From: Fortiea sp. LEGE XX443
Lineage (GTDB): Bacteria > Cyanobacteriota > Cyanobacteriia > Cyanobacteriales > Nostocaceae
DNA length: 39,335 nucleotides
Assembly: GCF_015206815.1 (NCBI RefSeq)
Contig: NZ_JADEXZ010000058.1
Coordinates: 1 to 39,335, forward strand
Direction: 5' to 3'
Shown: piece by piece, positions 1-8,346 of the stretch
Layout of the letters: each line of letters begins with the position of its first letter
Numbering within the stretch: position 1 is the stretch's first letter
The notes under the pieces: model-generated
Told to the model about the DNA's origin: nothing
Seen by the model: the letters and a program-made list of their open reading frames with translations, nothing else
The model's database searches: none
Made by a program: the position numbers and the translations under genes

Positions 1-67
1 CCAGTTCTTCTTTGGATAACTGGCCCAAACTTTCTTTTTCTAGTTCTTGAGGCAGGTTTTGGTTCAT
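1..67 (-). CDS. IS66-like transposase, N-terminal fragment cut by window edge
   Basis: Reading leftward from an ATG at 65-67 gives 22 codons that run off the window. The peptide begins MNQNLPQELEKESLGQLSKE. This resembles the N-terminus of cyanobacterial IS66-type transposases, which carry an LSKEEL segment before a leucine-zipper region. That identification is from memory of the family and rests on a very short stretch. If correct, an insertion sequence continues to the left of the window, and its terminus should lie within about 68-230, where I saw no clear inverted repeat. Confidence 0.45.
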   Translation of the reverse strand, partial: MNQNLPQELEKESLGQLSKEEL

Positions 68-237
68 ATTTGTGATACTCCACCTCAACTGTCCCCTTTG
101 TCAATACTCTGTTACCTGAATCCTTACAAATGTTTGAGAGAGAAGAAATTAGCCGTAATGCACCGCTTTTACATACCCTACTGCCTTTACTGTTATAAAA
201 TCTGAATTATTGGCTTGGCTATAAAACATTATTGATT

Positions 238-483
238 ATGGACTGGCGACAATATATTTATTCTGATCCCAAAGTGTTATTAGGTAAACCAACGGTAAAA
301 GGTACGCGATTATCTGTAGAATTTATACTTGGTTTATTTGCTAATGGTTGGAGTGTAGAGCAAGTTTTAGAGAATTATCCAACTTTGACACCACAAGCTG
401 TACAAGCTGTGTTTGTATTTGTTGCTGAGTGTATGCGAGAGGAATCTTTGTATATGCTACCTTTTATATCTGAGTCAGCATAA
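238..483 (+). CDS. DUF433 family antitoxin (COG2442-like)
   Basis: The 81-residue protein has the DUF433 pattern: an aromatic N-terminus (MDWRQYI), the segment DPKVLLGKPTVKGTRLSVEF, then a helix-turn-helix-like region with GWSVEQVLENYPTLT. DUF433 proteins are small DNA-binding antitoxins predicted to pair with PIN-like toxins, and they probably repress their own operon. I chose the ATG at 238; a TTG six bases upstream would add two residues. Its stop TAA shares one base with the start of the next gene (TAATG), so the pair is translationally coupled. Identification is good; the toxin-antitoxin role is inferred from the pairing. Confidence 0.85.
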   Translation: MDWRQYIYSDPKVLLGKPTVKGTRLSVEFILGLFANGWSVEQVLENYPTLTPQAVQAVFVFVAECMREESLYMLPFISESA

Positions 484-839
484 TGCGATTTTTAGCAAAT
501 GAAAATATCCCGATGATGAGTGTGATACGCTTGCGGGATGCTGGTTATGATGTAGCTTATGGTAGCGAAGATGCTCCTGGTGCGGAAGACTCGTTAGTTC
601 TAGAACGGGCTGTACGTGAAGAAAGAATTATTTTAACCTTTGATCGAGATTATGGCGAATTAATTTATAGGTTGCGGATGCCTGTACCAAAAGGTGTAGT
701 TTATTTTCGTTTCTTTCCTGCAACACCAGAAGAACCAGCACAACTTTTATTAGATTTATTGAATGTTACAAGATTAGTTTTAGAAGGGTATTTTACAGTT
801 TTTGAGCGTACACAATTACGTCAGCGTCCGTTACCTTAA
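483..839 (+). CDS. DUF5615 PIN-like toxin (COG4634-like)
   Basis: This 118-residue protein belongs to the Mut7-C/DUF5615 PIN-like group, the usual partner of DUF433. Visible features are the N-terminal FLANENIP segment, in the place of the more common acidic DEN, the central GAEDSLVLERA acidic region, and ILTFDRDYGEL, which carries the acidic residues of the PIN-like active site. The predicted activity is RNA cleavage by a metal-dependent nuclease held in check by the upstream DUF433 protein. The ATG overlaps the upstream stop by one base, which is typical of an antitoxin-first TA operon. Toxicity is not shown by the sequence. Confidence 0.85.
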   Translation: MRFLANENIPMMSVIRLRDAGYDVAYGSEDAPGAEDSLVLERAVREERIILTFDRDYGELIYRLRMPVPKGVVYFRFFPATPEEPAQLLLDLLNVTRLVLEGYFTVFERTQLRQRPLP

Positions 840-841
840 TA

Positions 842-1051
842 CTAGATAATACAGCAGCTTGGCAAGATTTTCTCTCACAAGCCAACGCCATACCAGATGT
901 AGAATTAATTAAAGGCTTTTTGTTAGCAGTGCGCGATTGTTGTTTAGCAAAGGGTAAAGAAGCCGGAGTTCCTGACTTTGTAGCGGATGAACTAGCGTTG
1001 AAGACTGGTTTAACTACGCCAGCACTTGCGGTGTTAATTGGTAATTCGTAA
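842..1051 (+). pseudogene. Decayed 3' end of an unrecognised gene
   Basis: An open stretch of about 69 codons directly after the toxin gene reads like real protein (for example SQANAIPDVELIKGFLLAV and later VADELALKTGLTT). It has no credible start codon and ends within AATTCGT-type repeat sequence. It looks like the C-terminal remnant of a gene whose 5' part is lost. I do not recognise the parent family. Confidence 0.4.
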
Positions 1052-1177
1052 TTTGTAATTGTGCGATCGCTTATAGATGAGTTGAAAGAAGATAATCTAA
1101 ATCACTTTATTCGTTTAGGAAATGCGTAGACGTGCAGGGGTTTGTGATCATACATCGCTTACACTATACAAGTCACC

Positions 1178-1210
1178 AGATACCCAACTTTTTCAAAAAG
1201 TTGGGTATCT
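1178..1210. terminator. Perfect 16-bp hairpin downstream of thrC
   Basis: The arms at 1178-1193 and 1195-1210 are perfectly complementary (AGATACCCAACTTTTT and its complement) around a single central base. It lies 43 bp beyond the thrC stop on the side where that transcript ends. The A/T-rich inner part and lack of a long U tail make it an imperfect intrinsic terminator. It may instead be one of the dispersed hairpin repeats common in these genomes. Confidence 0.5.
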
Positions 1211-1252
1211 AGATTATTGATGAAGCGATCGCTTTGACTTATAAACAAACTT

Positions 1253-2344
1253 TTAAAATCCCATTGCTGCGGCTACAGCTTTCATTTCTGCCGGGATACC
1301 TTGCTTAAATCGACTGTCACTGTGTTTAATAGCTGTATCGGGATCTTTAAGTCCATTTCCTGTGAGGACACAAACTACTGTTGCGCCTGTGGGTACTTGG
1401 TCTTTGACTTTTAATAATCCTGCCACGGAAGCAGCGCTGGCTGGTTCGCAGAAAATCCCTTCAGATGCAGCCAAAAGTCGATAAGCTTCTAAAATCTCTG
1501 TGTCGGTGACGGCTTGGAACGTGCCTTGACTGGCAGATTGAGCCGCGATCGCTTTGTCCCAACTAGCTGGGTTGCCGATGCGAATGGCTGTAGCTATAGT
1601 TTCAGGATGTGCTACTGGTTGACCATTAACTAAAGGTGCTGCACCTGCGGCTTGAAATCCCATCATCCGTGGTAGGCGATCGCATTTGCCAACTTGGTGA
1701 TATTGACAAAATCCCATCCAATATGCACATATATTCCCCGCATTACCGACGGGGATACACAACCAGTCTGGGGCATTACCCAGCGCATCAACTACTTCAA
1801 AGGCTCCTGTTTTCTGCCCTTCTAGACGGTAGGGATTGACCGAATTTACCAAAGTTATGGGGTAACTCTCGGCCATTTCCCGCACAATTTCTAAGGCTTG
1901 GTCAAAATTACCTTTAATTGCCAATACTTCGGCTCCATACAGCAAAGCCTGTGCTAACTTGCCTAAGGCGACGTAACCATCAGGAATCAATACAAAAGCA
2001 TCCATCCCACCGCGCTTTGCATAAGCGGCTGCGGCTGCGGAGGTGTTACCTGTACTCGCACAAATCACTGCCTTTGCCCCAGCTTCCTTAGCTTTAGAAA
2101 TAGCCATAGTCATCCCCCGGTCTTTAAAACTACCGGTGGGGTTAAGACCGTCGTATTTAACAAATACGCTGACTTGTCTGCCAATGCGTTCTGCGATCGC
2201 TGGCACCGGAATCAAGGGAGTATTACCCTCTAATAAGGTAACAATAGGCGTTTTTTCACTGACAGGTAAGTACTCTCGATAGGCTTCTATCAGTCCGGGC
2301 CAAGGTTGGCGATAAGATTTAGCAACAGACAAGCTCACAGTCAC
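1253..2344 (-). CDS. thrC: Threonine synthase
   Basis: The 363-residue PLP enzyme converts O-phosphohomoserine to threonine in the cytoplasm. The PLP-binding lysine lies in [11 protein letters not shown] (about K74). It is followed by the [15 protein letters not shown] phosphate/cofactor loop, an IPVGNAGN segment and the C-terminal [11 protein letters not shown] motif. The length matches the short bacterial class. The start used is a GTG; a second GTG two codons later is equally possible. It is monocistronic here, and no leader regulation was recognised in its upstream region. Confidence 0.95.
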   Translation of the reverse strand: MTVSLSVAKSYRQPWPGLIEAYREYLPVSEKTPIVTLLEGNTPLIPVPAIAERIGRQVSVFVKYDGLNPTGSFKDRGMTMAISKAKEAGAKAVICASTGNTSAAAAAYAKRGGMDAFVLIPDGYVALGKLAQALLYGAEVLAIKGNFDQALEIVREMAESYPITLVNSVNPYRLEGQKTGAFEVVDALGNAPDWLCIPVGNAGNICAYWMGFCQYHQVGKCDRLPRMMGFQAAGAAPLVNGQPVAHPETIATAIRIGNPASWDKAIAAQSASQGTFQAVTDTEILEAYRLLAASEGIFCEPASAASVAGLLKVKDQVPTGATVVCVLTGNGLKDPDTAIKHSDSRFKQGIPAEMKAVAAAMGF

Positions 2345-2944
2345 AGGTTTTAACAGTTTTTCACTAAAGATTGGTAGATATGGATGGACATGAAAGCTAA
2401 TATTGGGCTTTCTATCTCCATGTTTCTAACTTTGTACTCCAGAAAAATATTATCTTTTTTGGTGTATGTATTTTATTAATGATTTTTATTTTGTGCAGAT
2501 TGTTAGTTTACCATAACCTTTTACTCATCCACACCCCTACCGGACTTACTCAAAAAAGTTATCTGCTGATAATGGCTGCGAGGGTTTGAGTGACTTAGCT
2601 CCCCTAGAGTTTCACAAAACTTTCTTCAGTGATTAAGTAGAAAGGTGCAAATAAACTGAACTATGTAACGGAAAGTAAAGTAGCTTGAAAACCTCTTCCC
2701 TTCTGCCCTCTGCCTTCTGCCCTTTGCCTCCTGCCTTGTCATGACGACAATTTTTAACACCGACCTACTTAACAGCTAATCTAGCTAAGGAACACTGACA
2801 GCCTCATCGCTGTCACTTATCACAAAACCCGTAACCCATTATATAAAGTGATTAAAACTATACAATAATTTAACAAACCTTAAACCGAGATTACTATAAT
2901 ATTTAATATTGGTGTGAGTTGAGTTGTGTATCTATCAATAAACA
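2345..2944. other. Intergenic region between thrC and the small coiled-coil gene
   Basis: This 600-bp stretch contains no supportable gene. It holds the MITE-like repeat at 2634-2771 and a small hairpin in the thrC leader (GAAAGC and GCTTTC arms around 2391-2413). An AT-rich stretch upstream of 2945 probably contains the promoter of the next gene. Nothing else stood out. Confidence 0.6.
2634..2771. repeat. MITE-like element, copy 1, flanked by TA
   Basis: This 138-bp element recurs in inverted orientation at 22889-23019. Its ends are imperfect inverted repeats (AGTAGAAAGGTG on the left, the complement of AGTAGGTCGGTG on the right), and both are flanked by TA. The interior carries a run of CTGCCYT-like heptamers. 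The two copies differ mainly by one 7-bp unit and a few substitutions. A TA target and short terminal repeats are typical of IS630/Tc1-mariner derivatives. No coding capacity is present, so movement would need a transposase supplied elsewhere. Confidence 0.75.
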
Positions 2945-3136
2945 ATGTCTACTTTATCTAGTGTTTCAGAACGACAGTCCCAAGCTACTTTAGTGAGTGA
3001 TTTGAATAAGTCTTACTATCAAGCAGATCAGCAAGCAAAGTTTAAAAATCTGCAAGCAGAGGTAGATTCTTTGTTGCAGCAATTACAACATTTGAAAGAA
3101 CAAAGGCTATCTACTGGTCATCCAGAAGAAGAATAA
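2945..3136 (+). CDS. Small coiled-coil protein of unknown function
   Basis: The 63-residue protein starts with ATG and is rich in Gln, Leu and Ser. Residues about 20-55 (QADQQAKFKNLQAEVDSLLQ and following) have heptad spacing suggesting one amphipathic coiled coil, ending in an acidic tail. There is no signal peptide or membrane segment. It stands alone, with an AT-rich upstream region. I do not recognise a family and assign no function. Coding-like composition and a clean start support a real gene. Confidence 0.6.
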   Translation: MSTLSSVSERQSQATLVSDLNKSYYQADQQAKFKNLQAEVDSLLQQLQHLKEQRLSTGHPEEE

Positions 3137-3466
3137 ACTCAGTTTCACTAAAGCGATACCTTCTTTTTCAAAGATCCTAACGCCAATGGCAAGACGCAGA
3201 GCGTCTTGCAAATCTTATTGTGATCTGATTTTTAGATAACAAAAACTTCTTGATGAGTAAAGCTAGAGATTGCCAGTGAGACAACTTGGCGATCGCAGTT
3301 AATGCTTCCTGAGATTTACCATAAAAATTTGTATAGATAACTTTAGCACTATCAGAAACAATTAGAGTACGGAGAAGGTGCTAATGTTTCTGGGCTTAAA
3401 GTTGAGAATTTTTCAAAGTAGCGATCTCAACGGCTGATATTTGGAGTCTGGCTGATTAGCTGAGAT
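3137..3466. other. Intergenic region with a 9-bp hairpin
   Basis: No gene is supported in this 330-bp interval. A perfect hairpin (GCAAGACGC, loop AGA, GCGTCTTGC) spans 3189-3209, about 50 bp after the stop of the small gene. It could terminate that transcript or be a dispersed palindromic repeat. The rest is low-complexity AT-rich DNA. Confidence 0.5.
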
Positions 3467-4888
3467 TTAAGACTTTGCCAACTCATTATTCACTCGTTTT
3501 AACAAGCTTTGAATATCTGCAATAGTAGCCTTGGTGATTTTTGGCTGTTTTTGTAGCCAAGAATTAGCACTTTCTTCTCCTTGCTGAACTGCTAAAATCA
3601 AAGCTGCCCAGGTCAGCACTTCTGGCTGTTGTGGATTAACTTCCAATGCTGCTACTACACGATTCCACAACCTGCTTTTGTCTGCTTTTAGTAGAGTAGA
3701 AATTTCTTGTATATTCTCAGATGATACTGTAAGCACCTTTAAAGCTTTGCTCCAGCGACCGTCAATCAAATCTGCCAAGACTTGTTCGCTGGGACTTGCC
3801 CAAATTTTTTCAGCTTGAGTTTGCGTGATTTGAGCATGTAAGCGAATCAAATCAATTTGTGCTTGCGCTGCTGCTGGGAAAGCGTTTTTGCGTTGTTTTT
3901 GGATAGACTTTAAAGATTTTAAAGCTGGTGTCCACAAACCACTACGAGCAATTGATAAAGCATTTTGAAAAGCAGCATCCTTAATTGCTGGTGGTTTGAG
4001 AGAAATTTTTTCTAGCTGAATCGGGTTGAGATACAGTTTAGTCGGTTTAACTTGGTAAATGCTTAACTGCGGTTCCAAATCTACTGTTTGATCAATAACT
4101 AATTCTTGATTACCGCCACCAGTAACTTGCTGCCATTTCGGTACTTGGCCGTTAGAATTCTTCCAAGACAGAAGTTGTAGTAAGTTAGTGCGTTCTGGAT
4201 TGTAATATAAAATTTGACCATAGGCGATCGCGCTTTGGCCTTGTTGATGTTCTCCTTGCAAATAAAACCATACCCCTGATGCTGGTGTCTCACCGTCAAA
4301 ACGCTTCACATCTTTTAAAGGTAAGAGAGTGTTGGTATCATCATCTTCTACTGTCGCCTCAACAAAAGATTTTTCTAGCCCAGTGATAGATAGTTGCGTA
4401 GCTAGACGATAGTATTTTTCTGGTTGTGATTGAAACTCTGAGTCTTTCGCCAGTTGATAAATCCGCAGTGCTATTAGTTCTTGACAATTAGACTGACAAT
4501 TGGCACGTTGCTGAAAAACTGGTAATAAAAATGAGTTTTCATCTTCATTTAAAGCCAGCGTCGCCCCAGATGTTTGTTTTTGCTCTCGTAAACTAGCTTG
4601 AATTTCTGGTAGGGTGTGGGGATGTTCGCTGTAACCGAAGGGAATTTGCGCCCATTCTGGTAAGTATTTATTCAGCCAACCTATTTCCTGTGGATTGAAA
4701 ATAAACAGCAGACTAATCCAAGCAAAAGCAAAAATTAACCCAGCACTACTAATTAAAATAGCGATCGCTAGTGTTGATACCAGCAAACTTCCCTTTTGTG
4801 GCTGTTGTTCAGTCTTTTCCCCTGTATCTGTAGAAGTTTGATTGCGTCTCAAAAATTTTGGCGATAGCTTGCGCGAGTGATGTGCCAT
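3467..4888 (-). CDS. Conserved hypothetical membrane-anchored protein
   Basis: This 473-residue protein has a basic N-terminus (residues 1-33) followed by one long hydrophobic segment (about 34-64, SLLVSTLAIAILISSAGLIF and onward). A large soluble region follows, probably on the outer face of the cytoplasmic membrane. Two cysteines lie close together (NCQSNC, about residues 131-135). The C-terminal 180 residues are helical, with TPR-like spacing of small and large hydrophobics (SIARSGLWTPALKSLKSI). I recognise it only as a type of cyanobacterial hypothetical; no catalytic motif was seen. It is divergent from the porin gene. Confidence 0.7.
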   Translation of the reverse strand: MAHHSRKLSPKFLRRNQTSTDTGEKTEQQPQKGSLLVSTLAIAILISSAGLIFAFAWISLLFIFNPQEIGWLNKYLPEWAQIPFGYSEHPHTLPEIQASLREQKQTSGATLALNEDENSFLLPVFQQRANCQSNCQELIALRIYQLAKDSEFQSQPEKYYRLATQLSITGLEKSFVEATVEDDDTNTLLPLKDVKRFDGETPASGVWFYLQGEHQQGQSAIAYGQILYYNPERTNLLQLLSWKNSNGQVPKWQQVTGGGNQELVIDQTVDLEPQLSIYQVKPTKLYLNPIQLEKISLKPPAIKDAAFQNALSIARSGLWTPALKSLKSIQKQRKNAFPAAAQAQIDLIRLHAQITQTQAEKIWASPSEQVLADLIDGRWSKALKVLTVSSENIQEISTLLKADKSRLWNRVVAALEVNPQQPEVLTWAALILAVQQGEESANSWLQKQPKITKATIADIQSLLKRVNNELAKS

Positions 4889-5068
4889 ATTGCTTCTCGG
4901 TCAATATAGTAGGTGGGGTGAGGCTGTTTTACTTTTATACTCGCGTTTTATCTTATTGCCCAGAATAATTTTTGTCTGATTTAGTACGAACTCAGTAAAA
5001 TTTCTCATGCCGAACCTGATAACTTTGCTTACACTCTTACTTCAGTATTATATGTAGAGTGTAAAAAG

Positions 5069-6811
5069 TTGAAAGCTAAAGTGGTTCGCTGTAATCATCT
5101 AAAAGTCTGGATAGTTGCGTCTTTCATGATTGCGGAATTAAACAGCGGATCACAATCAGCATCCGCCCAAGATTATACAAACACAGCACTAGAACCAAGT
5201 CTCAATTTAGACAACAGTCATCCTTCGATATTTTCTATCTCATCAACAGAACAGGGTGTAACAGAACATACTGAGCCGATGGCACAAGTCACATCGGTAT
5301 CGCAGCTTAATGATGTCCAACCCAGAGATTGGGCTTTTGAAGCTTTACAATCTTTAGTAGAACGCTATAACTGCATTGCCGGTTATCCTAATAACCAATT
5401 TCGAGGCGATGTCTCACGACAAGCCGCTTTGCGTCTACGCGCTGTCACCAGGTATGAATTTGCCGCAGGTGTAAATACTTGCTTAGATAAAATCAACCAA
5501 ATTATCTTAGCCGCCGCACCAAGCACAGAGCTACTAACTCGTGCAGATTTAGCCACCATCCAACGCTTACAAACAGAATTTAGCAGCGAATTAACAACTT
5601 TGCGGGGGCGAGTCGATAGCTTAGAAGCACGCCAAGCCGAAATCGCCGCCAACCAATTTTCAACTACAACTAAACTTAACGGCTTACTAATTGCTGGTGT
5701 TCAAGGACGGACTTCCAACCGTGCAGATGTTAATCCCAGAGACGGTATAAAAGATACAGATGATAATGGTACAAACATTAACGTCATTACCTTTTCTTAC
5801 CTGAGTTTAACTAGTCAACTAACCCCTCGTAGTTACTTATTTACAGGGTTATTAGCTGCCGATGGTAGCACAAGACCTAGATTCAGTAATGATGTTGGCC
5901 TCGGCTACGAATTTCCTACAGATAACAAATTGACCATTCTTGACTTAAATTATCGCTGGTTAGTCACCGACAAATTAGCTGTACTGGTGGGAACAAAAGG
6001 CGTAAATATGTCAAACACTTTCCGTGGCCCAGTTCGAGTCGAGAGTGCAGCTACAGGCCCTTTATCTCTGTTCGCTCAAAGAAACCCAATTTTAAATACC
6101 GGCTTCGGTCAGGGTGGAATTGCCGTAGATTGGCAGTTTGCCAAACGTGCCAGTTTACAAGCTTTGTATACTAGTTATACTCCTGGGAATCCTAGTGAAC
6201 GTAACGGTTTATTTGATGGAACTACGACTACAGCCGTGCAATTACTATTGACACCAATTGATGCTGTTGATCTGAGTTTGTATTACGTCAATAATTATGC
6301 TTCTGATGGTTGTTTACTGACCTTTGTGGGCGACGACTGTTTAACTGCGGCTAGTAATGGTGAGTCAGCACCCTTACAAACCAATGCTTATGGTGGTACT
6401 GTTAGTTGGCAAATTTCGCCCCGTGTGACGATAGGTGCGTGGGGTGGTTATACTAAATCTCATATTCCTGGGCGATCGGGCAATGTCGAAACGACGAATT
6501 ACATGGTCTTTTTGAATTTCCCCGATTTATTTGCTCAAGGTAATTTAGGCGGTATTTATGTCGGACAACCACCAAAAATTACTAGTAGCACTCTACCTGT
6601 GGGTAATAATGTCCCTGATTTTCTCAATACAGGTTTAGGACGTGCTGGAGGACAGCCAGGAACAACTACTCAAATTGAAGCTTTTTATCGTTTCAAACTG
6701 ACAGATAACATCAGCATTACGCCAGGGATAATTCATATCTTAGAACCTGGACATACACCAGACAGTGACTCAATTACTATTGGGATCATTCGGAGTACCT
6801 TTCTGTTTTAG
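5069..6811 (+). CDS. SLH-domain OprB-type outer-membrane porin (iron uptake porin family)
   Basis: The 580-residue protein has a signal peptide (hydrophobic core about residues 12-24), one SLH domain (about 78-140, DVQPRDWAFEALQSLVERYN then RYEFAAGVN), and a coiled-coil linker (about 160-195). An OprB-like beta-barrel follows to a C-terminal phenylalanine. Such porins are abundant in cyanobacterial outer membranes and several affect iron uptake. The start is a TTG at 5069; no upstream ATG is in frame. Between FRG and AVTRYEF, where related SLH domains usually have FRGNRAVTRYEF, this protein has about nine extra residues encoded by a repeat element. Confidence 0.88.
   Translation: MKAKVVRCNHLKVWIVASFMIAELNSGSQSASAQDYTNTALEPSLNLDNSHPSIFSISSTEQGVTEHTEPMAQVTSVSQLNDVQPRDWAFEALQSLVERYNCIAGYPNNQFRGDVSRQAALRLRAVTRYEFAAGVNTCLDKINQIILAAAPSTELLTRADLATIQRLQTEFSSELTTLRGRVDSLEARQAEIAANQFSTTTKLNGLLIAGVQGRTSNRADVNPRDGIKDTDDNGTNINVITFSYLSLTSQLTPRSYLFTGLLAADGSTRPRFSNDVGLGYEFPTDNKLTILDLNYRWLVTDKLAVLVGTKGVNMSNTFRGPVRVESAATGPLSLFAQRNPILNTGFGQGGIAVDWQFAKRASLQALYTSYTPGNPSERNGLFDGTTTTAVQLLLTPIDAVDLSLYYVNNYASDGCLLTFVGDDCLTAASNGESAPLQTNAYGGTVSWQISPRVTIGAWGGYTKSHIPGRSGNVETTNYMVFLNFPDLFAQGNLGGIYVGQPPKITSSTLPVGNNVPDFLNTGLGRAGGQPGTTTQIEAFYRFKLTDNISITPGIIHILEPGHTPDSDSITIGIIRSTFLF
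5405..5440. repeat. Small repeat inserted in frame in the porin SLH domain
   Basis: The DNA here begins GCGATGTCT and ends GTCTACGC. This resembles the repeat at 27888-27918, which begins GCGATGTCTACGACGATGC. In the porin it encodes DVSRQAALRL, interrupting an otherwise standard SLH signature. The net addition is about 27 bp and keeps the frame. Confidence 0.55.
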
Positions 6812-6885
6812 TGACACCCAACATCAAACAATGTGACTAACAATAATTTTTACATACGGTTTATCTCAATAATTAATTGAATTAG

Positions 6886-7058
6886 TCTAAGAGGGTATTT
6901 GAAAAGTCCTTGATGATGTAGCAAATACTTTTAGATCCCCCTAAATCCCCCTTAAAAAGGGGGACTTTAAGAAGCTTTCCCACCTTAAAAAGGGGGGCTA
7001 GGGGGGATCTAAGAGTACTTAAAATCACAGCTAACCACTTTTCAAACATGCTCTTAGA
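6886..7058. repeat. Nested inverted-repeat element (MITE-like)
   Basis: The outer ends read TCTAAGAGGGTATTTGAAAA on the left and the complement of TCTAAGAGCATGTTTGAAAA on the right. Inside lies a second inverted repeat of the AGATCCCCCTAAATCCCCC type (about 6933-7010), a very common cyanobacterial intergenic palindrome. The 173-bp unit would fold into one long imperfect stem. A further partial end (AGAGGATGTTTGAAAA) follows at 7056-7071, which suggests more than one insertion of the same family. Confidence 0.65.
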
Positions 7059-7406
7059 GGATGTTTGAAAAATTTAATTTATTACTTCGCCTAGCGATTG
7101 GAAATCGCACGCCACTTGCTACCCTACGGTAACGCCGCCTCAAGTCGGGCATTGCCCGCCCACGGCGCAAAAAAGAAAAAAGGTTTGGCTCACCACCAAA
7201 CCTGACTATAAATCCAGTGCATAACAACATCCCGCATTTATTTACTCATGATTTTTGTTTCAAAGCATCTTCCTATAGGATGTATCCAAAACTTATAAAA
7301 ACTGATATCACATCAACTAGGTATTATTAATTACATAAGGATTTAAATCATATATAAAATATTTTAAAAATCAAAACTGCTGATATATTAACGGGTGACA
7401 ACATGG
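7059..7406. other. Repeat-rich gene-free DNA
   Basis: This stretch contains a short hairpin (GCGATTGGAAATCGC, 7094-7108) and a GC-rich palindromic block with several repeat-like words (7115-7170), then AT-rich DNA. No open frame looks coding. The composition switches sharply from GC-rich repeat DNA to AT-rich DNA near 7200. Confidence 0.5.
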
Positions 7407-7613
7407 CTAAACAGGTTGTTTCATAAGGGAGAGAGCCTGAAAACCGCGTTGAAAAAACAGGCGTTTATGAGGCTTGAGTGCTACTAAGTTGAGAGCTAAA
7501 TCAGCCCATAATTCCATACCATAGATCCAGAAGAGTTGTCCGTAGAGAGCAAAGCTAACATCCTTCTGGTGTGGGGTTTGGTCATTGTGTTGTTGAATAC
7601 GTCCGGCATAAGT
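7407..7613 (-). pseudogene. Decayed coding fragment, possibly transposase-derived
   Basis: On the minus strand, 68 open codons end in a TAG and are preceded by an in-frame stop. The peptide is strikingly protein-like (HQKDVSFALYGQLFWIYGME then ALNLVALKPHKRLFFQRGFQ) but has no start codon. It lies in a zone of mobile-element debris, so a transposase C-terminus or a dead neighbour gene are both possible. I do not recognise the family with certainty. Confidence 0.45.
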
Positions 7614-7688
7614 TTATATCCCTAGATTTTTCATCTGTTGACCATGTATAGGAATCCGATTTAATTTTTGAAAAAATCTAAATATGTG

Positions 7689-7762
7689 TAGGGTGTGTTG
7701 TCGCGGAGTGCAACGCACCAAAAGCTCTCACAGTGTGTTAGGCTTACGCCTAACACACCCTA
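7689..7762. repeat. Palindromic repeat of the TAGGGTGTGTT type
   Basis: The element begins TAGGGTGTGTT and ends with the exact complement AACACACCCTA. An inner hairpin (TGTGTTAGGC, loop TTAC, GCCTAACACA) occupies the right half. This is a well-known kind of cyanobacterial dispersed repeat. It has no coding capacity. Confidence 0.7.
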
Positions 7763-7897
7763 GTGTCTTTCAGAAATCAAATATTAGTTCTATCGTAGCT
7801 AAACTATAAGCAATGACAATCAATAAAGCTTTTAATTGCGGAGAAATAGCTTCATTATCTATGAGACTAGTCCTAAATATAGTTTAGGTACAAAAAA

Positions 7898-8263
7898 ATG
7901 GTAGAACGGAAATTTGAGAGTTTACCGTTGGTCTACCATGATGAAAAATCCACTCCATTATATACGTACCTATCCACTCCGCACCAAGTAGATATTAGGA
8001 ATTAGTTATGACCAGTTTCTGTTGTTAGTACAACAAGCGGAATTAATAAATCAAAAACAACTGGCTGAGGCAGAGCAAAAAAAGTTCGTATTAACGCACT
8101 TGGAGGGGGACGTAAACCAAAATTAACACCGGAAGAATCGATTTGCTTGTGTCTTTTTTATTTAAGACAAATGCCTACGTTTGAAGTTTTAGGAATGCAC
8201 TTTGATGTTTCCAAAACAGAAGCTAACAGTACATTTCATCATTGGCTCAAATTTAGGTGGTGA
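7898..8263 (+). pseudogene. Frameshifted IS5-like transposase N-terminus
   Basis: From an ATG at 7898 the reading frame is broken by at least two shifts. The third piece, from about 8078, is clear: it reads GGGRKPKLTPEESICLCLFY, followed by MPTFEVLGMHFDVSKTEANS. This matches the helix-turn-helix N-terminal region of DDE transposases of the IS5/HARBI1-like group that are common in cyanobacteria. The catalytic domain is absent; homology stops near 8258. It is a dead relic that partly explains the long gene-free gap before 8347. Confidence 0.75.
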
Positions 8264-8346
8264 ATTCACATAGCTACTATGTACATCTAAAGTTAGAAGG
8301 TAGGAAGTTCTGCCCTTCTTGTTTTATTAAGAAAATATCAGATGGA

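Noticed and set aside
2345-2420. Riboswitch or attenuator in the thrC leader
   Set aside because: Only a 6-bp hairpin is visible; no leader peptide rich in Thr/Ile codons and no known riboswitch pattern was seen.
5000-5068. Fur box upstream of the iron-uptake-type porin
   Set aside because: No stretch resembling the GATAATGATAATCATTATC pattern was found before the porin start.
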